Shown here piece by piece: positions 11,383-23,243 of a stretch of 64,000 bases of DNA (positions are counted from its first letter, which is position 1; every line of letters begins with the position of its first letter). The DNA lies in contig CM046443.1 in the NCBI GenBank assembly GCA_025506515.1, positions 91,270,349-91,334,348 of the forward strand, written 5' to 3'. The notes below the pieces were generated by a model. The model searched no databases, had not been told where the DNA came from, and saw nothing but the letters and a program-made list of their open reading frames with translations. Source of the stretch: Flaveria trinervia (taxonomy: Eukaryota; Streptophyta; Magnoliopsida; Asterales; Asteraceae). Made by a program: the position numbers and the translations under genes.

Positions 11383-12048
11383 AGTATTTTAATTTGTTCT
11401 TGATTTATTAATAATTGTAAGTTAGTCAATGTCATTTTTTATAAAACTATGCACATCTTATATATACAATCTCATTTCGTTTCGATCTTTTATCTATTGG
11501 TTATAATTATGATGATAAAGTAATAATTATTAATGACTGTGAGCATATATGAACAATCTACTTCTACTATTTGAAGACTCAGGCGTATATAAGTCAATAA
11601 ATATAAATAATGCATCGTATGTATATATATTTTGTATATTTGTTTAAACACAACAATTCTTTGTTCATATATGTAACATTACTTAATATGTTATTTTTCG
11701 TTTTCGCATACAATGGTGCTTCTGGAAACAAAATGAACAATCTAAAAATCAACAAAGATTTTTGGTTATATATATATATATATATATATGTAACTACTCA
11801 GTTTATATGTGTACTACTTGTATCATCATATATAAAGTGGGAACTAAGTATTAATTAAGATAACACAGCAACCAAACATATTCATATCTTGAAGAACAAA
11901 ATGCACCATCTTCAACATGAATTTGATAAATTTCAGAAGATTTTAGATAACATAGTCCAATCTATTATACTTTTTTAAATTCATGAAGAACAAAATTAAT
12001 ATTAAACAACTTAGGTTATAGTAACCCTTAAAACACTATCATAGCATT
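11383..12048. other. AT-rich intergenic spacer between convergent gene remnants
   Basis: About 670 bases between the end of the FAR1-like remnant and the 3' end of the Ulp1-like gene. It holds a short TA run (about 11768-11789) and one CATATATGTAAC motif. No gene is evident. Confidence 0.6.
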
Positions 12049-13164
12049 TTATATCTCCCTTTTTGACTTTTGATCCAAATCTTCGGATTCCTTTATCACC
12101 TTCTCCTTATAGATATTAACACATGATGTAAGGATTTTATAGGCATATTTTTTCTGCAAATTCCTGATTTTTATCTTCATCTTGTTTTCTTCACTTAGAA
12201 AACCACAATCCCAATTCTTAACATGTCTTCCCATGAACGTTTCCATATGTCGCATTACGAATACACCACAATTGACCTTGTTTTTTGTCGTCGTCCAGCT
12301 TATTTTTAACTTCTCAGGTTTTGCTGCTTCTACATCTCTCCATTTTGGATGTCCAAACGATTACGCAACAACAATATGTTTCTGTCATTTAAAAGAAAAA
12401 CGATATGTCAAATTCTCGTTTTATTTTTTTCAATGTATTAATTATAAAATACAATAAGTCCGCAACAAACAACTTACCACTTTATAAGGTGTTCCTTTCT
12501 TGTTGTAGGAAGGATCATCCTCTAATCTTATAAAACTTTGATTATCACACATATTTTCAATCAAAGTAATGGTTGGGTGTTTAAACTCGAAACATATCAA
12601 GTAAAAATGATTCTTTTCCAAAATAGGAAAGAATAGAATGTCACAGTTTTTCAAATCAACAACACCGTCATTTCCTTCAAAGAAGTTTTCAAATTTTGAC
12701 TTAAAATGGGTTAAACATTCATCATCAGTTTCTATTGTGCTATCAATTATCCACCCAAGCTGTAAAATTAATATAACAATGTCAGACAGGTTAGTAGATG
12801 ACATATTATTTAATATGAAAAAGCTATTTCACATTGTAAGAGTAGTTATGTTAGGTTGTCCATATATGTATCAGATTAATCAAAATAAGAAATATGCTTA
12901 CAAATGGATTAATCCCGCTAAAAATACGATAAGGTGAGCTTGGGCTTCTAACTTTCTCATCATGGTTTAATACTTTTGCCTAGCAATCATCACATCATTA
13001 TATATCTGTTGCCCAGGTGTTAGGCTAACAAGATGGTACAATGTTGTTCCACCCCAATTCTTAGTGGCAAATATAGGTATACTGCAAAAACATTATAGTC
13101 TTATAAGCACCTTATACGTAGGATCCATTTTATACCAAGGAATTGTTAAAAATTGCTTAAATTT

Positions 13165-13775
13165 ATATATCTACCATGAGGCATTTGTGAAACACAAATG
13201 TATGCAATACATGTGTGAGATCATCTTTATACACATGAAAAATACACAAACTTAACATAGTTTAAATATGAAATGATATATGAAAGCATTTTTATATGCA
13301 CATCAAACATAAAGTACATATATGTACCAGATGTCATTTGTCAACCACGCACGTATGCGATACGTGTATGATACCATATACTTAAGAAGTGAAACTACTC
13401 AACATTAACATAGTTCATATATGTATTAACCTATATTTATGTGAACAGAAACTATATAGACCTAAATACATATATGCACCATGTCATATTTGTTAAACAC
13501 GAACGCAGTCAATACATTTATGAAAACATCTCGCAACACACACAAACTATACGAAATGACAAAAACATAGATATGAATGCATATACCTAATCATCTTGAT
13601 ATCTAGTCAAAGCATATTTCAGACATATATGTAAGCATATGCATATGCATGGCGAAGATTTAAAATTATAACACATATATGTAACAGCTGGCACTTGTTA
13701 ATTACTCACGTATGCAAATTAAACATATGCAATACACTTATGAAATCATCTTAATATGCAGCTAAACTAAATGAA
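13165..13775. repeat. Diverged tandem repeat (~150-200 bp period) in an intron of the Ulp1-like gene
   Basis: Three to four degenerate units share the same order of words: ACATATATGTACC (or variants), CATTTGT..ACCACGCACGTATGC, ATACACTTATGAAATCATCT. Units start near 13170, 13314, 13466 and 13672. Divergence is high and period irregular, so it is an old local duplication. Confidence 0.62.
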
Positions 13776-13947
13776 ATTAACAAATTTGGACATAGTAGAT
13801 GAACATGATTGTGAGTGTCTCATTTGTGAAATAAATATATAAAAGTATGTGTATCACCTATATGATCCGAATATGTCAAATTCCAATATCACAGGTAATG
13901 TTATACGAGGAAAACATAGTTCATATTTGTTCCTCATGTATATCATA

Positions 13948-13958
13948 ATATATATATA

Positions 13959-13998
<40 letters not shown>

Positions 13999-14006
13999 TA
14001 TATATT
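13948..14006. repeat. TA dinucleotide microsatellite
   Basis: An almost uninterrupted run of alternating T and A, with ATTATA breaks, inside the AT-rich intron of the Ulp1-like gene. Confidence 0.95.
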
Positions 14007-15373
14007 TGGTACACATAAAATGATTGGATCATATATGTTAACACATATGTGCATATATTTGTGCAAAATTAACATTTCACCTGAAGGTTCTTGCGGATTC
14101 TTTGATCTCAAGCTCACTCATGTGATAATAAATTTATTAATGTTATCTCACACAAATCAACAAATGTATTATTAATTTCCCAATCTTGAGATGAGAATCT
14201 TACTCTTTAATCAACTCCCATCCCTCACTCCATCCCAAACATGCTTTTTGCAATTCCTTTAATTTGCTGGATATAGCTAAATGATACTAATTAATATACA
14301 TAATCACCACAACGTGCATGTCGTAATTTATAAAATAAATACTTACTTCTCATCAATTGACCCAGTCATCAAGTAGTTCCATATCTTCATTTCTTCTTTT
14401 GTTACCCCTTTTTTTCAGATCTACTGGTCTATCGATGTATGGGGACACATTTAAGGAAGATGGTTGTTTAACTCGTTCCCCTTTTCTTTTGATGTCGTTC
14501 CAGTAAGGTTGCTCGTAACATATTTTCTATGTATAAAAGGTTCATTTATGGGTCCTTGGAACTTTTCTTCAATTTCTCTAAACTGTTGTGTCAAACTAAG
14601 ACTCTAGGTTGGGAGTCTTTTGGATCATGATGTATTTTCATAATAGAACACCTTCTTCCCGTCTCTAATTCAACAATATCAGAAACTTCTACAGCTACTT
14701 GCGTCCATGCCTCAGCATGATGTATTGGGATATCGTCGTCATTCGGTGTTTCGTGTTCTTTTGATTTCCTGAATGATCGTCTACAATCTCATCCTCATTG
14801 CATTTCCCAATATCATCAATATCAACTCTTGACCCATACAATTCTTTATACCTATCTTGATAAGAAATCACATTCTTATTATCAGGGAACATCTTCATTG
14901 CTTCTTTGATTGCTTTTTCAAATTTCTTCTTTACCTCAATGTTAATTGAATACTATTTATCAAGAAGTTCTATATTCCCCTGCAACAATAGTATATATTT
15001 GTTCATGCTAAAATATCATAGTTATATATATATGTAACCATATATTACATATAAAAATTTAGCATAATTTGAATTCGAATCCATACCTCTATCGTCGTAA
15101 TATCAAAAGCATCATCGGATAGGAAATATTGGTATTTTTCTTTTCCAATATTATTTGTTTCATTTTCCATCATTCTTTCTTCATTTCCTAAATATTCCCT
15201 TTTGACAAACTGATCTCTTACATCTCCTAATCCAAAACCTCCACAGCCTATCAACTCTTGTACTTCTCTTTTTTTAGGTTTTCCATCGTCAAGAAAGCAA
15301 GAGGTGTTATCTCTTTATCCTTTTCCATCGACGGGCATGTTACGCAGTCCACGTACAAAAGCTATGATTTATA

Positions 15374-15780
15374 TCAAAATGAACAGGCAGTTAAAAGAAC
15401 TACACATGTATGGTATAAAAATAATTTACATTCACACTTGTAATTCTCATTCTTAATGCATCACATATAATTTCATCAAAAGCACCATATATTATATTTA
15501 TTCACCAAATAAATATATCATATTTATTTACCAGTACATATATTTACTTAATAAATTTAGAAAATATATAATTTAAATCAACATGAACACACAGTTAAAA
15601 TATATACACATGTACCATATACAATAATTAACATTCACACACCTAATTCATAATCTTAATGGATCACATTTCATATGAGCAAAATAACCATATAATACAT
15701 TTATACAGCAAACAAAACATGCCATATTTAATTACTAGTACATATATGTACTGGTTCTTAATACAAATACATATATGAAT
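15374..15780. repeat. Two-copy ~203-bp diverged direct repeat
   Basis: ATCAAAATGAACAGGCAGTT at 15374 aligns with ATCAACATGAACACACAGTT at 15577. The following words keep order in both copies: ACACATGTA, ACATTCACAC, TTCATAATCTTAATG-like, CACATTTCAT, AGTACATATAT. An old tandem duplication in non-coding DNA of the Ulp1-like gene. Confidence 0.72.
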
Positions 15781-16362
15781 ACCAAGTCTATTTACATATA
15801 CAGTGTATTTATTGTTCCCCAAATACAAATAGATACATATTAATAATAGGTTTTTGTACATAATGTACCTACTTATACATGGGGTAATAATGTGATGAAT
15901 ACGCTACATCAACTATTACCAAATTTTTATAACAGTTCCATTATGTAGTTCCATTATGTAACAGTTGAATACTAAATCATTTAAATTACCCTTTCATTTT
16001 GGATTTCATATATCTTTCTCATTTTTTTATCAAACCTTAGAGATGTCAACACTTATATATTAAAAATAAAATTAGTACATATACGTACCACTTTATCCAC
16101 AAAACCATATAATAAGCAACTATGCCATTAAGTGATCTACCATATTTTCAGCACCCATACCTTTTCCCTTATCCCACATTCAACACCAAACAAATTATAT
16201 TAATAAATATTTTTTATAAATAATGATTAATCCGTGTGAAGAATATTCCTGATGTAACACCCGGATATTTATTATTTTGAAGCCGGTGACGAAAGAAAAG
16301 AAAATAACGTCCAAAGTCGAGGGACCAAACTCGCCAACGAAAGAAAGTCGGGTGAAGGGAAG

Positions 16363-16370
16363 TATATAAG
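16363..16370 (+). promoter_or_regulatory. Candidate TATA box in the 5' LTR of element B
   Basis: TATATAAG lies about 110 bases into the LTR in a GC-richer context. The same word is at the same position in the 3' LTR (23354-23361) and in both LTRs of A. It would drive the element's genomic transcript if active; no transcript evidence is available. Confidence 0.5.
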
Positions 16371-17459
16371 GGAGAGGTAAGCCCTTACCCTCTCCCCCAC
16401 ACTCACAAATCAGCCAAAGAAAGGGGAGAAGAGAGAAAGAAGAGAAAAAGAGGAAAATTGCCGGTTCGGGTTGGTTCGGGTCGCCAAAATCGTCGTGAAG
16501 CAAGCCAAATCGAAGCCCTTAACGTTGTGCTCGTTTGTGTGAGTTCTAGAACCCCTCTTTTACTTGTTTTCAAACGATTTTGGGGCTGGAAAACATCTGA
16601 AATCGGGTTTTTGGGTGTGTGTATGTTGACCCGTTTGTGTATGTGTATGTGTATGTATGATGCGTTTGTAGCTTGATTGTGAACTTGTGTGTGCTTGAAT
16701 GGTGTCGTGGTATGTATCCCTAAGGTTTAGGATGGTCGATTTGGGCTTAAAATGGGTTTAGAAGAGTTTGGAGGCCGAAAACCCTCGGCTGCAGTCGGGA
16801 TGAACTGCATTCTGCATCAGTTAGGGCTAGGCGACCGACTGGAGGCCGAATGGAGGCCATACGGCCGATTAGGGTGCGATTGGGGTCCATTCGCACGATT
16901 GAATGTCCATTCGCACGATTGAAGGGCCAGTCGCATGGGGGTCATGCGACTGAAGGTCCAGTCGCATAAGTGCTCATCCGTATTAATCCCATTCGCATGA
17001 GGTCCATCCGCATTGTCCATTCGCACGAGTGGATGTTTATTCGCCTAAATGTTCATCCGCTTGAGTTCAATCGCATGATGTTCAGTCGCATGGAGGCCAT
17101 GCGACTGAAGGGTGTCCATAGGCCCGAATAGGGCTGTTGTTCTTGAGGAAGGTATAGTTTGACTTCTGACTTTCAGGAGAAAGTGCAGATGTAAGTTTTG
17201 ACGTAAAGGTCCACATAAGAGCATGTAAGATGACGCTTGAGGCCTTAGAAAGCATGTTGGGTATGATAATGATAAACGTGTATGATATGTTCCTTAATAT
17301 GATGTATGTTATCTTTCTTGTGGCCTTATGTGCCATGTTAATGAATGAATGAAGTATTATGTAACGTAAAGTGAAAGATAATGAAAGGGGAACATAAAGT
17401 AAGAATGCATGCATTATTGAATGATGAACGAACAAAAGAAAGGCTTGCAAGCACATATA

Positions 17460-17802
17460 TGAGGTGAGCAACTCGATGGTTGCAAGAGACTCGGATAGCG
17501 TGCCATCGATGAGAATGGCAATGAGGTGAGCAACCCTATTGTTGCAACAGACTCGGATGGTATGCAATCCTTAAGATTGCTATGAGGTGAGCACCCCTAT
17601 GGTTGCAACAGACTCGGACAGCACGTTATCGTGAAGTTGCCATGAGGTGAGCCACCCTATGCTTGCAAGAGACTCGCATAGCATGCTATCTTTAAAACTG
17701 GCAATTGGGGTGAGCAACTTTATGGTTGCAACAGACTCGGTTAGCGCGAAGTCATTGGGATTGTTAATGAGGTAAGCGACCCTGTTGTCGCAACAAACTC
17801 GA
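17460..17802 (+). repeat. ~61-bp tandem array in the 5' LTR of element B
   Basis: Six units of GAGGTGAGCAACYC..ATGGTTGCAACAGACTCGG followed by a variable ~20-base tail. The same array is at about 24411-24750 in the 3' LTR. The units are too diverged from each other to be a recent expansion, yet each keeps the GCAACAGACTCG core. Confidence 0.9.
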
Positions 17803-18247
17803 AGGAACGAACGTATAAAGGAACAAAAGATTATGTATGAAAGAACGAAGTATGAATGAACGTAAATGAATTATCGGAATAATGTACGTATGATGTATGA
17901 TCGTGAACGAATGTAAAGTAAAGTATGTTTTGTAATAAAACTAGAACTCACTCAGCAACGCTGACTTTTTATATGTTTTCCAGTTGGCGGGTAATGTTTG
18001 CTGAGGATGGCACACCGTGAAGCTACTCAGCTCTTTTGGGATGGCATTCTTTTGATCAATGTTTTTGCATTGTAATGCGAACAAGCTATTTTGTAATGAA
18101 TGTTGTATTAACTTGCAAAAGCATTTACATGGAAATGAAGGATTGTTTTAGTTTTCCACTGCGATTTATGAAATACAAATGCAATTATACGTATTATGTG
18201 CAATGAGAACCCAGCTGTAAGCATCCCGGGAACGGGGCCTTATAAGT

Positions 18248-18260
18248 TGGTATCAGAGCC
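18248..18260 (+). other. Primer-binding site of element B (initiator Met tRNA)
   Basis: TGGTATCAGAGCC begins three bases after the 5' LTR and is complementary to the 3' end of initiator Met-tRNA. Confidence 0.93.
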
Positions 18261-18592
18261 AAAGTTTAAGTGAAATGGGTAAATTTCAAAATAAACCTAA
18301 TCTTAAACTGAGAATGGGATGGAAAGGGAATGGGATGCCAATCTGAGTAGCTGCGTGCCATCAGGTATTTTCGTAAAGTTAACCAGTTTTATGTGCGCAT
18401 GGTATGTGTTATGTGTTGTATGTGGATTTAAATACTGATGTAGTCAGGACAGGTAATGCTTGGGGTGTGAAGAGTAAAGTAAGTGGCTAATTACAACTAG
18501 CCACTGTAATTAGGGACTTACTATACTTGACATAAACTGAGTTGTTTCCTTGAATGATCGTGTTGGTGTTTGAATCTTTCAGTGTGCGTGTG
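18261..18592 (+). other. Element B untranslated leader with conserved stem-loop
   Basis: About 330 bases from primer site to gag, with no gene. Positions 18478-18522 can fold: AGTAAGT (18478-18484) with ACTTACT (18516-18522), and inside it AGTGGCTA (18482-18489) with TAGCCACT (18498-18505). The block is conserved in A, C and F. Confidence 0.7.
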
Positions 18593-19890
18593 ATGGCCGG
18601 AGGTAGATCTTCGAAAGCTTCTAGGGGTGGAGGTCACGGTGCTAAACCACGACCCAAGAGAGGGAGACCCAGAGTTGAGAGGGTGGTTCATGAAGAACCA
18701 GAGACCCCCCATCCAGAGGGTGGCGACGAAAGCGCCAATCTGAGAGCCTCAGTAAAGGAGGCTATTGTAGAAGAAGTCCATCAGGTCATGCAGACAATCT
18801 TACCGTCTGTGGTGACTGAAGTTATTAAGGCTGTACGAGAAGGGGAAAGAAAAGAAAGAAACAGATCCTCTGGAGAACGGGAACAACCAGAGCCGGAAAC
18901 GGTTCTATCTGATGACGAAGAGGAAGAAGAAGAGCCTGCGCCAGAGACGGCACGAGGATGTAATTATGGGGCTTTTATGAGATGCAAGCCCCCTACTTTT
19001 GATGGAAATGGCACAGCTGCAGCTGCTCACCGGGGGTGAGGGAAATGGAAGTTGTTCTCGATATCAGCGAGTGCCGAGAGGACCAAAAGGTGAAGTTTTC
19101 TACCCACTCTTTTGTGGATTCAGCTCTGTGCTGGTGGGACAACATTGTCCAAGCTGAGGGTAGTAGGGCCATTGGGAAAATGAAATGGCCTGAGCTGAGA
19201 AGGTTGGTGATTGAGGAATTTTGTCCTCATCGGGAAATGGACAAGGTCGAAAGGGAGTTCTTGCAACTAGAGGCGGGAACTATGACGCACCAGCAGTACA
19301 CCACTAAATTCAACGAGATGGCACGTCTGCTGTCGGATCAGGTGACACCTTTGTCACGAAAGATTAAAAGATATATTCAGGGTTTGCCAGCGGATATTCG
19401 CAGGCACATGATAGCTGCCCGGCCGAGTACGTTTAGGTCGGCGATGGATTTGGCAGGGAGATTGTACGATGAGAGAACAATGGTGGTGACTGAGGGTGGC
19501 AAGAAGAGCGATGGTGATCGAAACTAGCGGGGGAAGAGGTTTGGTCGGGGTGATGCCTCGACGGGTAATAAGAAGGCACGAGCGGATGATCGTCGTGTGG
19601 TCACATCAAGTGCGGGGTCGAAAAGGTGTGGCAAGTGTTGAAGGGACCACGGCGGGGAATGTAGGTTTGGGTCAAACTTATGCTTCAAATGTGGGAAGGC
19701 GGGGCACCTGGCAAGGGACTGTCGTATAGCCCGGTGCTATAACTGTGGTGAAGAGGGTCACGTTAGTAAGGATTGTAAGAAGTTGAGGGCTGAGAGTTAT
19801 GGGATGAAGAGAACTGGAGGTGAAGGACCAAGGGCGAGCGCCAGGGCATTTACCATGACATAGGAGGAAGCTAGGACAGACCCTGATGTC
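18593..19890 (+). pseudogene. gag: Element B gag: capsid and zinc knuckles
   Basis: The start is ATG 18593 (MAGGRSSKASRGGGHGA), the start conserved in A and C. There is an N-terminal basic region, then acidic DDEEEEEEPAPE, then the capsid (ISECREDQKVKF, FVDSALCWWDN, QLEAGTMTHQQYTTKF, FRSAMDLAGRLYDE). Three CCHC knuckles follow at about 19627-19785: CGKC..HGGEC, CFKCGKAGHLARDC and CYNCGEEGHVSKDC. In retroelements this protein forms the particle and binds RNA. It is broken by a 1-base change near 19035 (AAAAHRG then stop) and in-frame stops at 19525 (TAG), 19639 (TGA) and 19861 (TAG). Confidence 0.93.
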
Positions 19891-21150
19891 GTGTCCGGTA
19901 CATTTCTGGTGAACCAAACTTTAGCTTCTGTGCTATTTGATTCTGGTGCTAGTAGGAGTTTTATTTCTGCTGCTTTCTGTGCTAAGCTGCCTATTAGTAG
20001 TAGGCGTATTGATGCGCCCTTTGATGTAGAAACTGCCATAGGTAAGTCTACCAGGATTTCGGAGATGATAGAAAACTGTGAGGTGGAATTAGAAGGTCAC
20101 AAGTTTCCTGTTAGACCGTTCGTGATGACCTTGGGCGGTTTTGATTTGGTTCTTGGGATGGATTGGTTAGCGGACTTCGAGGTGAACATTGTGTGTCGCA
20201 AGAAGATGATTCGGTTGACAGCGCCTGATGGAAGTTTGGTAACGGTTTATGGTGATCGGGTTACTACGATCCCGAAGGTGATCTCAATGGCGGTGGCGGG
20301 AAAGTGTATGAGGCGTGGATGTAGCGCCTACTTGGCTTATGTAAAGGATGTAGATGCACTAACACCACAACTGTCTGATGTACCGGTTGTGTGTGACTTT
20401 CCAGATGTATTCCCAGAAGATTTACCAGGGGTACCACCTGATAGAGAAATTGAATTTCAGATTGATCTGATACCGGGTGCCCAACCTGTTGCCAAGGCAC
20501 CATATCGGTTAGCTCCGAAGGAGATGAAAGAGTTGATGGAACAGTTGCAAGAGTTGCTTAATAAGGGGTTCATTAGATCGAGTATCTCTCCTTGGGGTGC
20601 TCCGGTCATGTTTGTAAAGAAGAAGGATGGTAGTATGAGGATGTGCATTGACTACCGCGAGCTGAACAAGTTGACGGTGAAGAACCGCTACCCCTTACCG
20701 AGGATAGATGATTTGTTCGATCAGCTTCAGGGTGCCAGTTGGGTTTCAAGAATAGATCGCCGGTCTGGCTATCATCACTTGAAGGTGAAGGAGCAAGATA
20801 TCCCTAAAACAGCTTTCCGCACGCGCTATGGTCATTATGAGTTTCTTGTCATGTCCTTTGGTTTGACCAACGCGCCAGCTGCTTTTATGGATCTGATGAA
20901 CCATGTGTGTCGGCCTATGTTGGATAAATCAGTGATTGTGTTTATTGATGATATCCTGATTTATTCGAAGAGCGAGATTGAGCATGCTGGTCATGTTCGA
21001 GAGGTTCTAGAGATGTTGAGAAGGGAGAAATTGTATGCTAAATTCTCTAAGTGCGCGTTTTGGTTGCGCAAAGTTCAGTTTTTGGGTCATGTGGTGAATC
21101 CTGACGGGATTATGGTGGACCCGACGAAGGTGGAGGCGGTTATGCAATGA
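19891..21150 (+). pseudogene. pol: Element B protease and reverse transcriptase
   Basis: The frame continues from gag with no conserved ATG, so the 19891 boundary is only an open-frame boundary. The aspartic protease motif FDSGASRSFI is at about residues 16-25 and VLGMDWLADF at about 86. RT follows: FPEDLPGVPPDREIEFQIDL, RMCIDYRELNKLTVKNRYPL, RSGYHHLKVKEQDIPKTAFR, SFGLTNAPAAFMDL and catalytic VFIDDILIYS. It ends at a TGA (21148) in MQW, where a Trp codon has mutated. RNase H continues after it in the same order. In a working copy this would be one gag-pol polyprotein. Confidence 0.94.
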
Positions 21151-21159
21151 AGGTCACCA

Positions 21160-23203
21160 ATGACGCCATCCGAGATCTGTAGTTTCTTGGGCTTGGCGGG
21201 CTACTATAGAAGATTCATCCAAGACTTCTCTAAGATTGCTTCTCCACTAACTAAGTTGACCCGAAAGGATGTGAAGTTTGTATGGGGTCAAGCTCAAGAG
21301 AAGGCGTTCGAAGAGCTGAAGGCAAGACTGACTCAAGCTCCAGTCCTGTCCCTATCCGATGGAAGTGAAGATCTAATGGTTTATTCTGATGCTTCCTACT
21401 CGGGGTTGGGGTGCGTGTTAATGCAAAGAGGAAAGGTTATAGCCTATGCATCTCGACAGTTAAAGGTTCATGAGGTCAATTATCCTACTCATGACTTGGA
21501 GCTAGCAGCCGTGGTCTTTGCACTAAAGATTTGGAGGCACTATCTCTATGGGGCGAAGTGCACCATATTCACCGACCATAAGAGCTTGAAGTATTTCTTC
21601 GAGCAGAAGGATCTGAACATGAGGCAGAGGAGATGGTTGGAGCTTATAAAGGATTATGATTGTGAGATCCATTACCATCCAGGCAAAGCTAATGTGGTGG
21701 CGGATGCCCTTAGCCGAAAGGAAAGGCCCGAACCGATTCGGGTGAAAGCTTACCAACTAATCATGACCTCTGATGTGATGAAGCAAATCAAGGAGTTTCA
21801 AGATGAGGCATTGAAAGAAGATCACCTTAACTCGGAAAGAATGAGAGGTCTGGTTGGGGAATTGGGTGAAAACACACTCGGTGTTAGAACTCGATTCGGT
21901 CGTGTATGGATTCCTCGTTTTGGGGATCTACGGGTGAAGATAATGGATGAAGCTCAAAAGACTCGATACTCCATTCATCCTGGTGCCACGAAAATGTACC
22001 ACGACATGAAGAAAGATTATTGGTGTCGGGTATGAAGCGTGACGTGGTGGAGTATGTGAGTAAGTGCCTTACTTGCTTACAGGTGAAGGCAGAGCATCAA
22101 AAGCCGTATGGGAAGATCCAACCTTTGGATATACCGGAATAGAAGTGGGAGCACATCACCATGGACTTCATTACGAAGCTCCACGTACTCCGAAAGGGTA
22201 CGATGCCATATGGGTGATAGTTGATCGTTTGACGAAGAGTGCTCAGTTTCTACCGATCCGTGAGACGTATTCATCTGAGAGGTTGGCCGAACTATTCATC
22301 AAGGAAACTGTAACTCGTCATGGTGTGCCGGTGTCTATTGTGTCTGATCGTGACACTCGGTTTAGATCTAAATTTTGGAAGAAATTCCACGACGCTATGG
22401 GGACGAGGTTACATATTAGCACGGCTTATCATCCCCAAACTGATGGTCAGTCAGAAAGGACCATTCAGACATTGGAAGACATGCTTCGAGCATGTGTGAT
22501 CGATTTTGGTGGAAGTTGGGATGACCACTTACCGCTAGCTGAATTCTCCTACAACAACAGTTATCATGTCAGCATTGGTATGCCGCCATATGAGATGCTA
22601 TACGGTAGGAGATGCAGAACACCCGTTTGTTGGGGTGATATTGGTTAGAAGGAATTGGGGAGCGTCGAGATAATCGAGGCTACGACAGAGAAGCTTGAAA
22701 AGATTAAAACCTTCATGAAGGCAGCCAAAGATAGACAGAAGTCGTATGCCGATAAGCGACGTAGGCCAATTGAGTTCCAGGTGGGTGACCAGGTTATGTT
22801 GAAGGTCTCACCTTGGAAGGGTATTATCTGATTCAGAAAACGGGGCAAGTTGAGCCCAAGATATGTAGGCCCTTTCCGAATCATTGCTCGAGTAGGGGAG
22901 GTGGCCTATAGATTGGAGTTGCCAGATGAGTTAAGTGGGATTCACCCGACATTCCATGTATCTCATCTGAGAAAGTGTATAGCTGATGGAGACATGATTG
23001 TTCCACTGGAGGACATTGAAATAGATGAAAGGCTCAATTATGTGGAGCAACCAGTGGCAATAATCGATCGTAAAGAAAAGAGGCTGAGAAATAAAGTGGT
23101 TCCTCTTGTGCGTGTACAGTGGAAGCACAGGAAGGGATCCGAGTCAACGTGGGAGACTGAGGAAGAAATGAGACAGCATTATCCACGTTTGTTCGACGAA
23201 TAA
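21160..23203 (+). pseudogene. pol: Element B RNase H, integrase and chromodomain-like tail
   Basis: RNase H (SDASYSGLGCVLMQRGKVIA, TDHKSLKYF) is followed by the integrase zinc region (HPGATKMYHD, then CLTC), core motifs (TMDFITKL, VSDRDTRF, DGQSERTIQTLED), the GRRCRTPVCW region and a chromodomain-like tail (RVQWKHRKGSESTWETEEEM). Breaks are a 1-base deletion near 22025, TAG at 22140 (PEW to PE-stop), a small deletion near 22175, TAG at 22646 and TGA at 22829. The tail is intact to the stop at 23201. Known chromovirus tails help target integration to heterochromatin; that is inferred here. Confidence 0.93.
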
Positions 23204-23228
23204 CAGGTTTTGGGGACGAAACCTATTT

Positions 23229-23243
23229 AAGGGGGGGTGGACT
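23229..23243 (+). other. Polypurine tract of element B
   Basis: AAGGGGGGGTGGACT directly precedes the 3' LTR start TGTAACACCC. Confidence 0.88.

Larger units (their letters stand above)
12049..15254 (-). pseudogene. Ulp1/SENP-like cysteine protease (C48), 3' half of a split gene
   Basis: On the minus strand four or more exon-like blocks read in N-to-C order: 15254-15045 (YQYFLSDDAFDITTIE), about 14960-14695 (KKKFEKAIKEAMKMFPDNKN), 12759-12478 with AG acceptor and GTAAGT donor (LGWIIDSTIE, CDILFFPILEKNHFYLICFE), and about 12388-12049 (VNCGVFVMRHMETFMG, ending KKYAYKILTSCVNIYKE). C48 proteases cleave SUMO-type tags. The catalytic His (NHFYL) and Cys (NCGVF) are visible. Where many relatives have LID, this copy has LIE, so the acidic residue may be altered. 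A TAA in frame upstream of HPKWRDVEAAKPEKLK and stops in other blocks suggest decay. Another exon-like stretch (ATKNWGGTTLYHLVSLTPGQ, about 13075-12990) is unassigned. The 5' half is at 25260-27560, across element B. Confidence 0.78.
16253..18244 (+). repeat. 5' LTR of element B
   Basis: It begins TGTAACACCCGG and ends GGGGCCTTATA, where the final TTACA has mutated to TTATA. It is 42 bases longer than the 3' LTR, mostly because of two ~20-base deletions in the 3' copy. One lies between short GCCAAA repeats; the other removed one minisatellite unit near ATTCGCACGATTGAA. It contains the TGCGACTGGA-type minisatellite (about 16865-17115) and a 61-bp array (17460-17802). Confidence 0.95.

Noticed and set aside
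12182..12457. 91-codon plus-strand frame
   Set aside because: It is the shadow of the minus-strand Ulp1-like exon, which shows NCGVFVMRHME and matches the C48 family.
17460..17802. CRISPR-like array of regularly spaced conserved cores
   Set aside because: Units are ~61-bp tandem repeats within an LTR and recur in both LTRs of element B and in A. Spacers are related, there are no cas genes, and the DNA is a plant genome.
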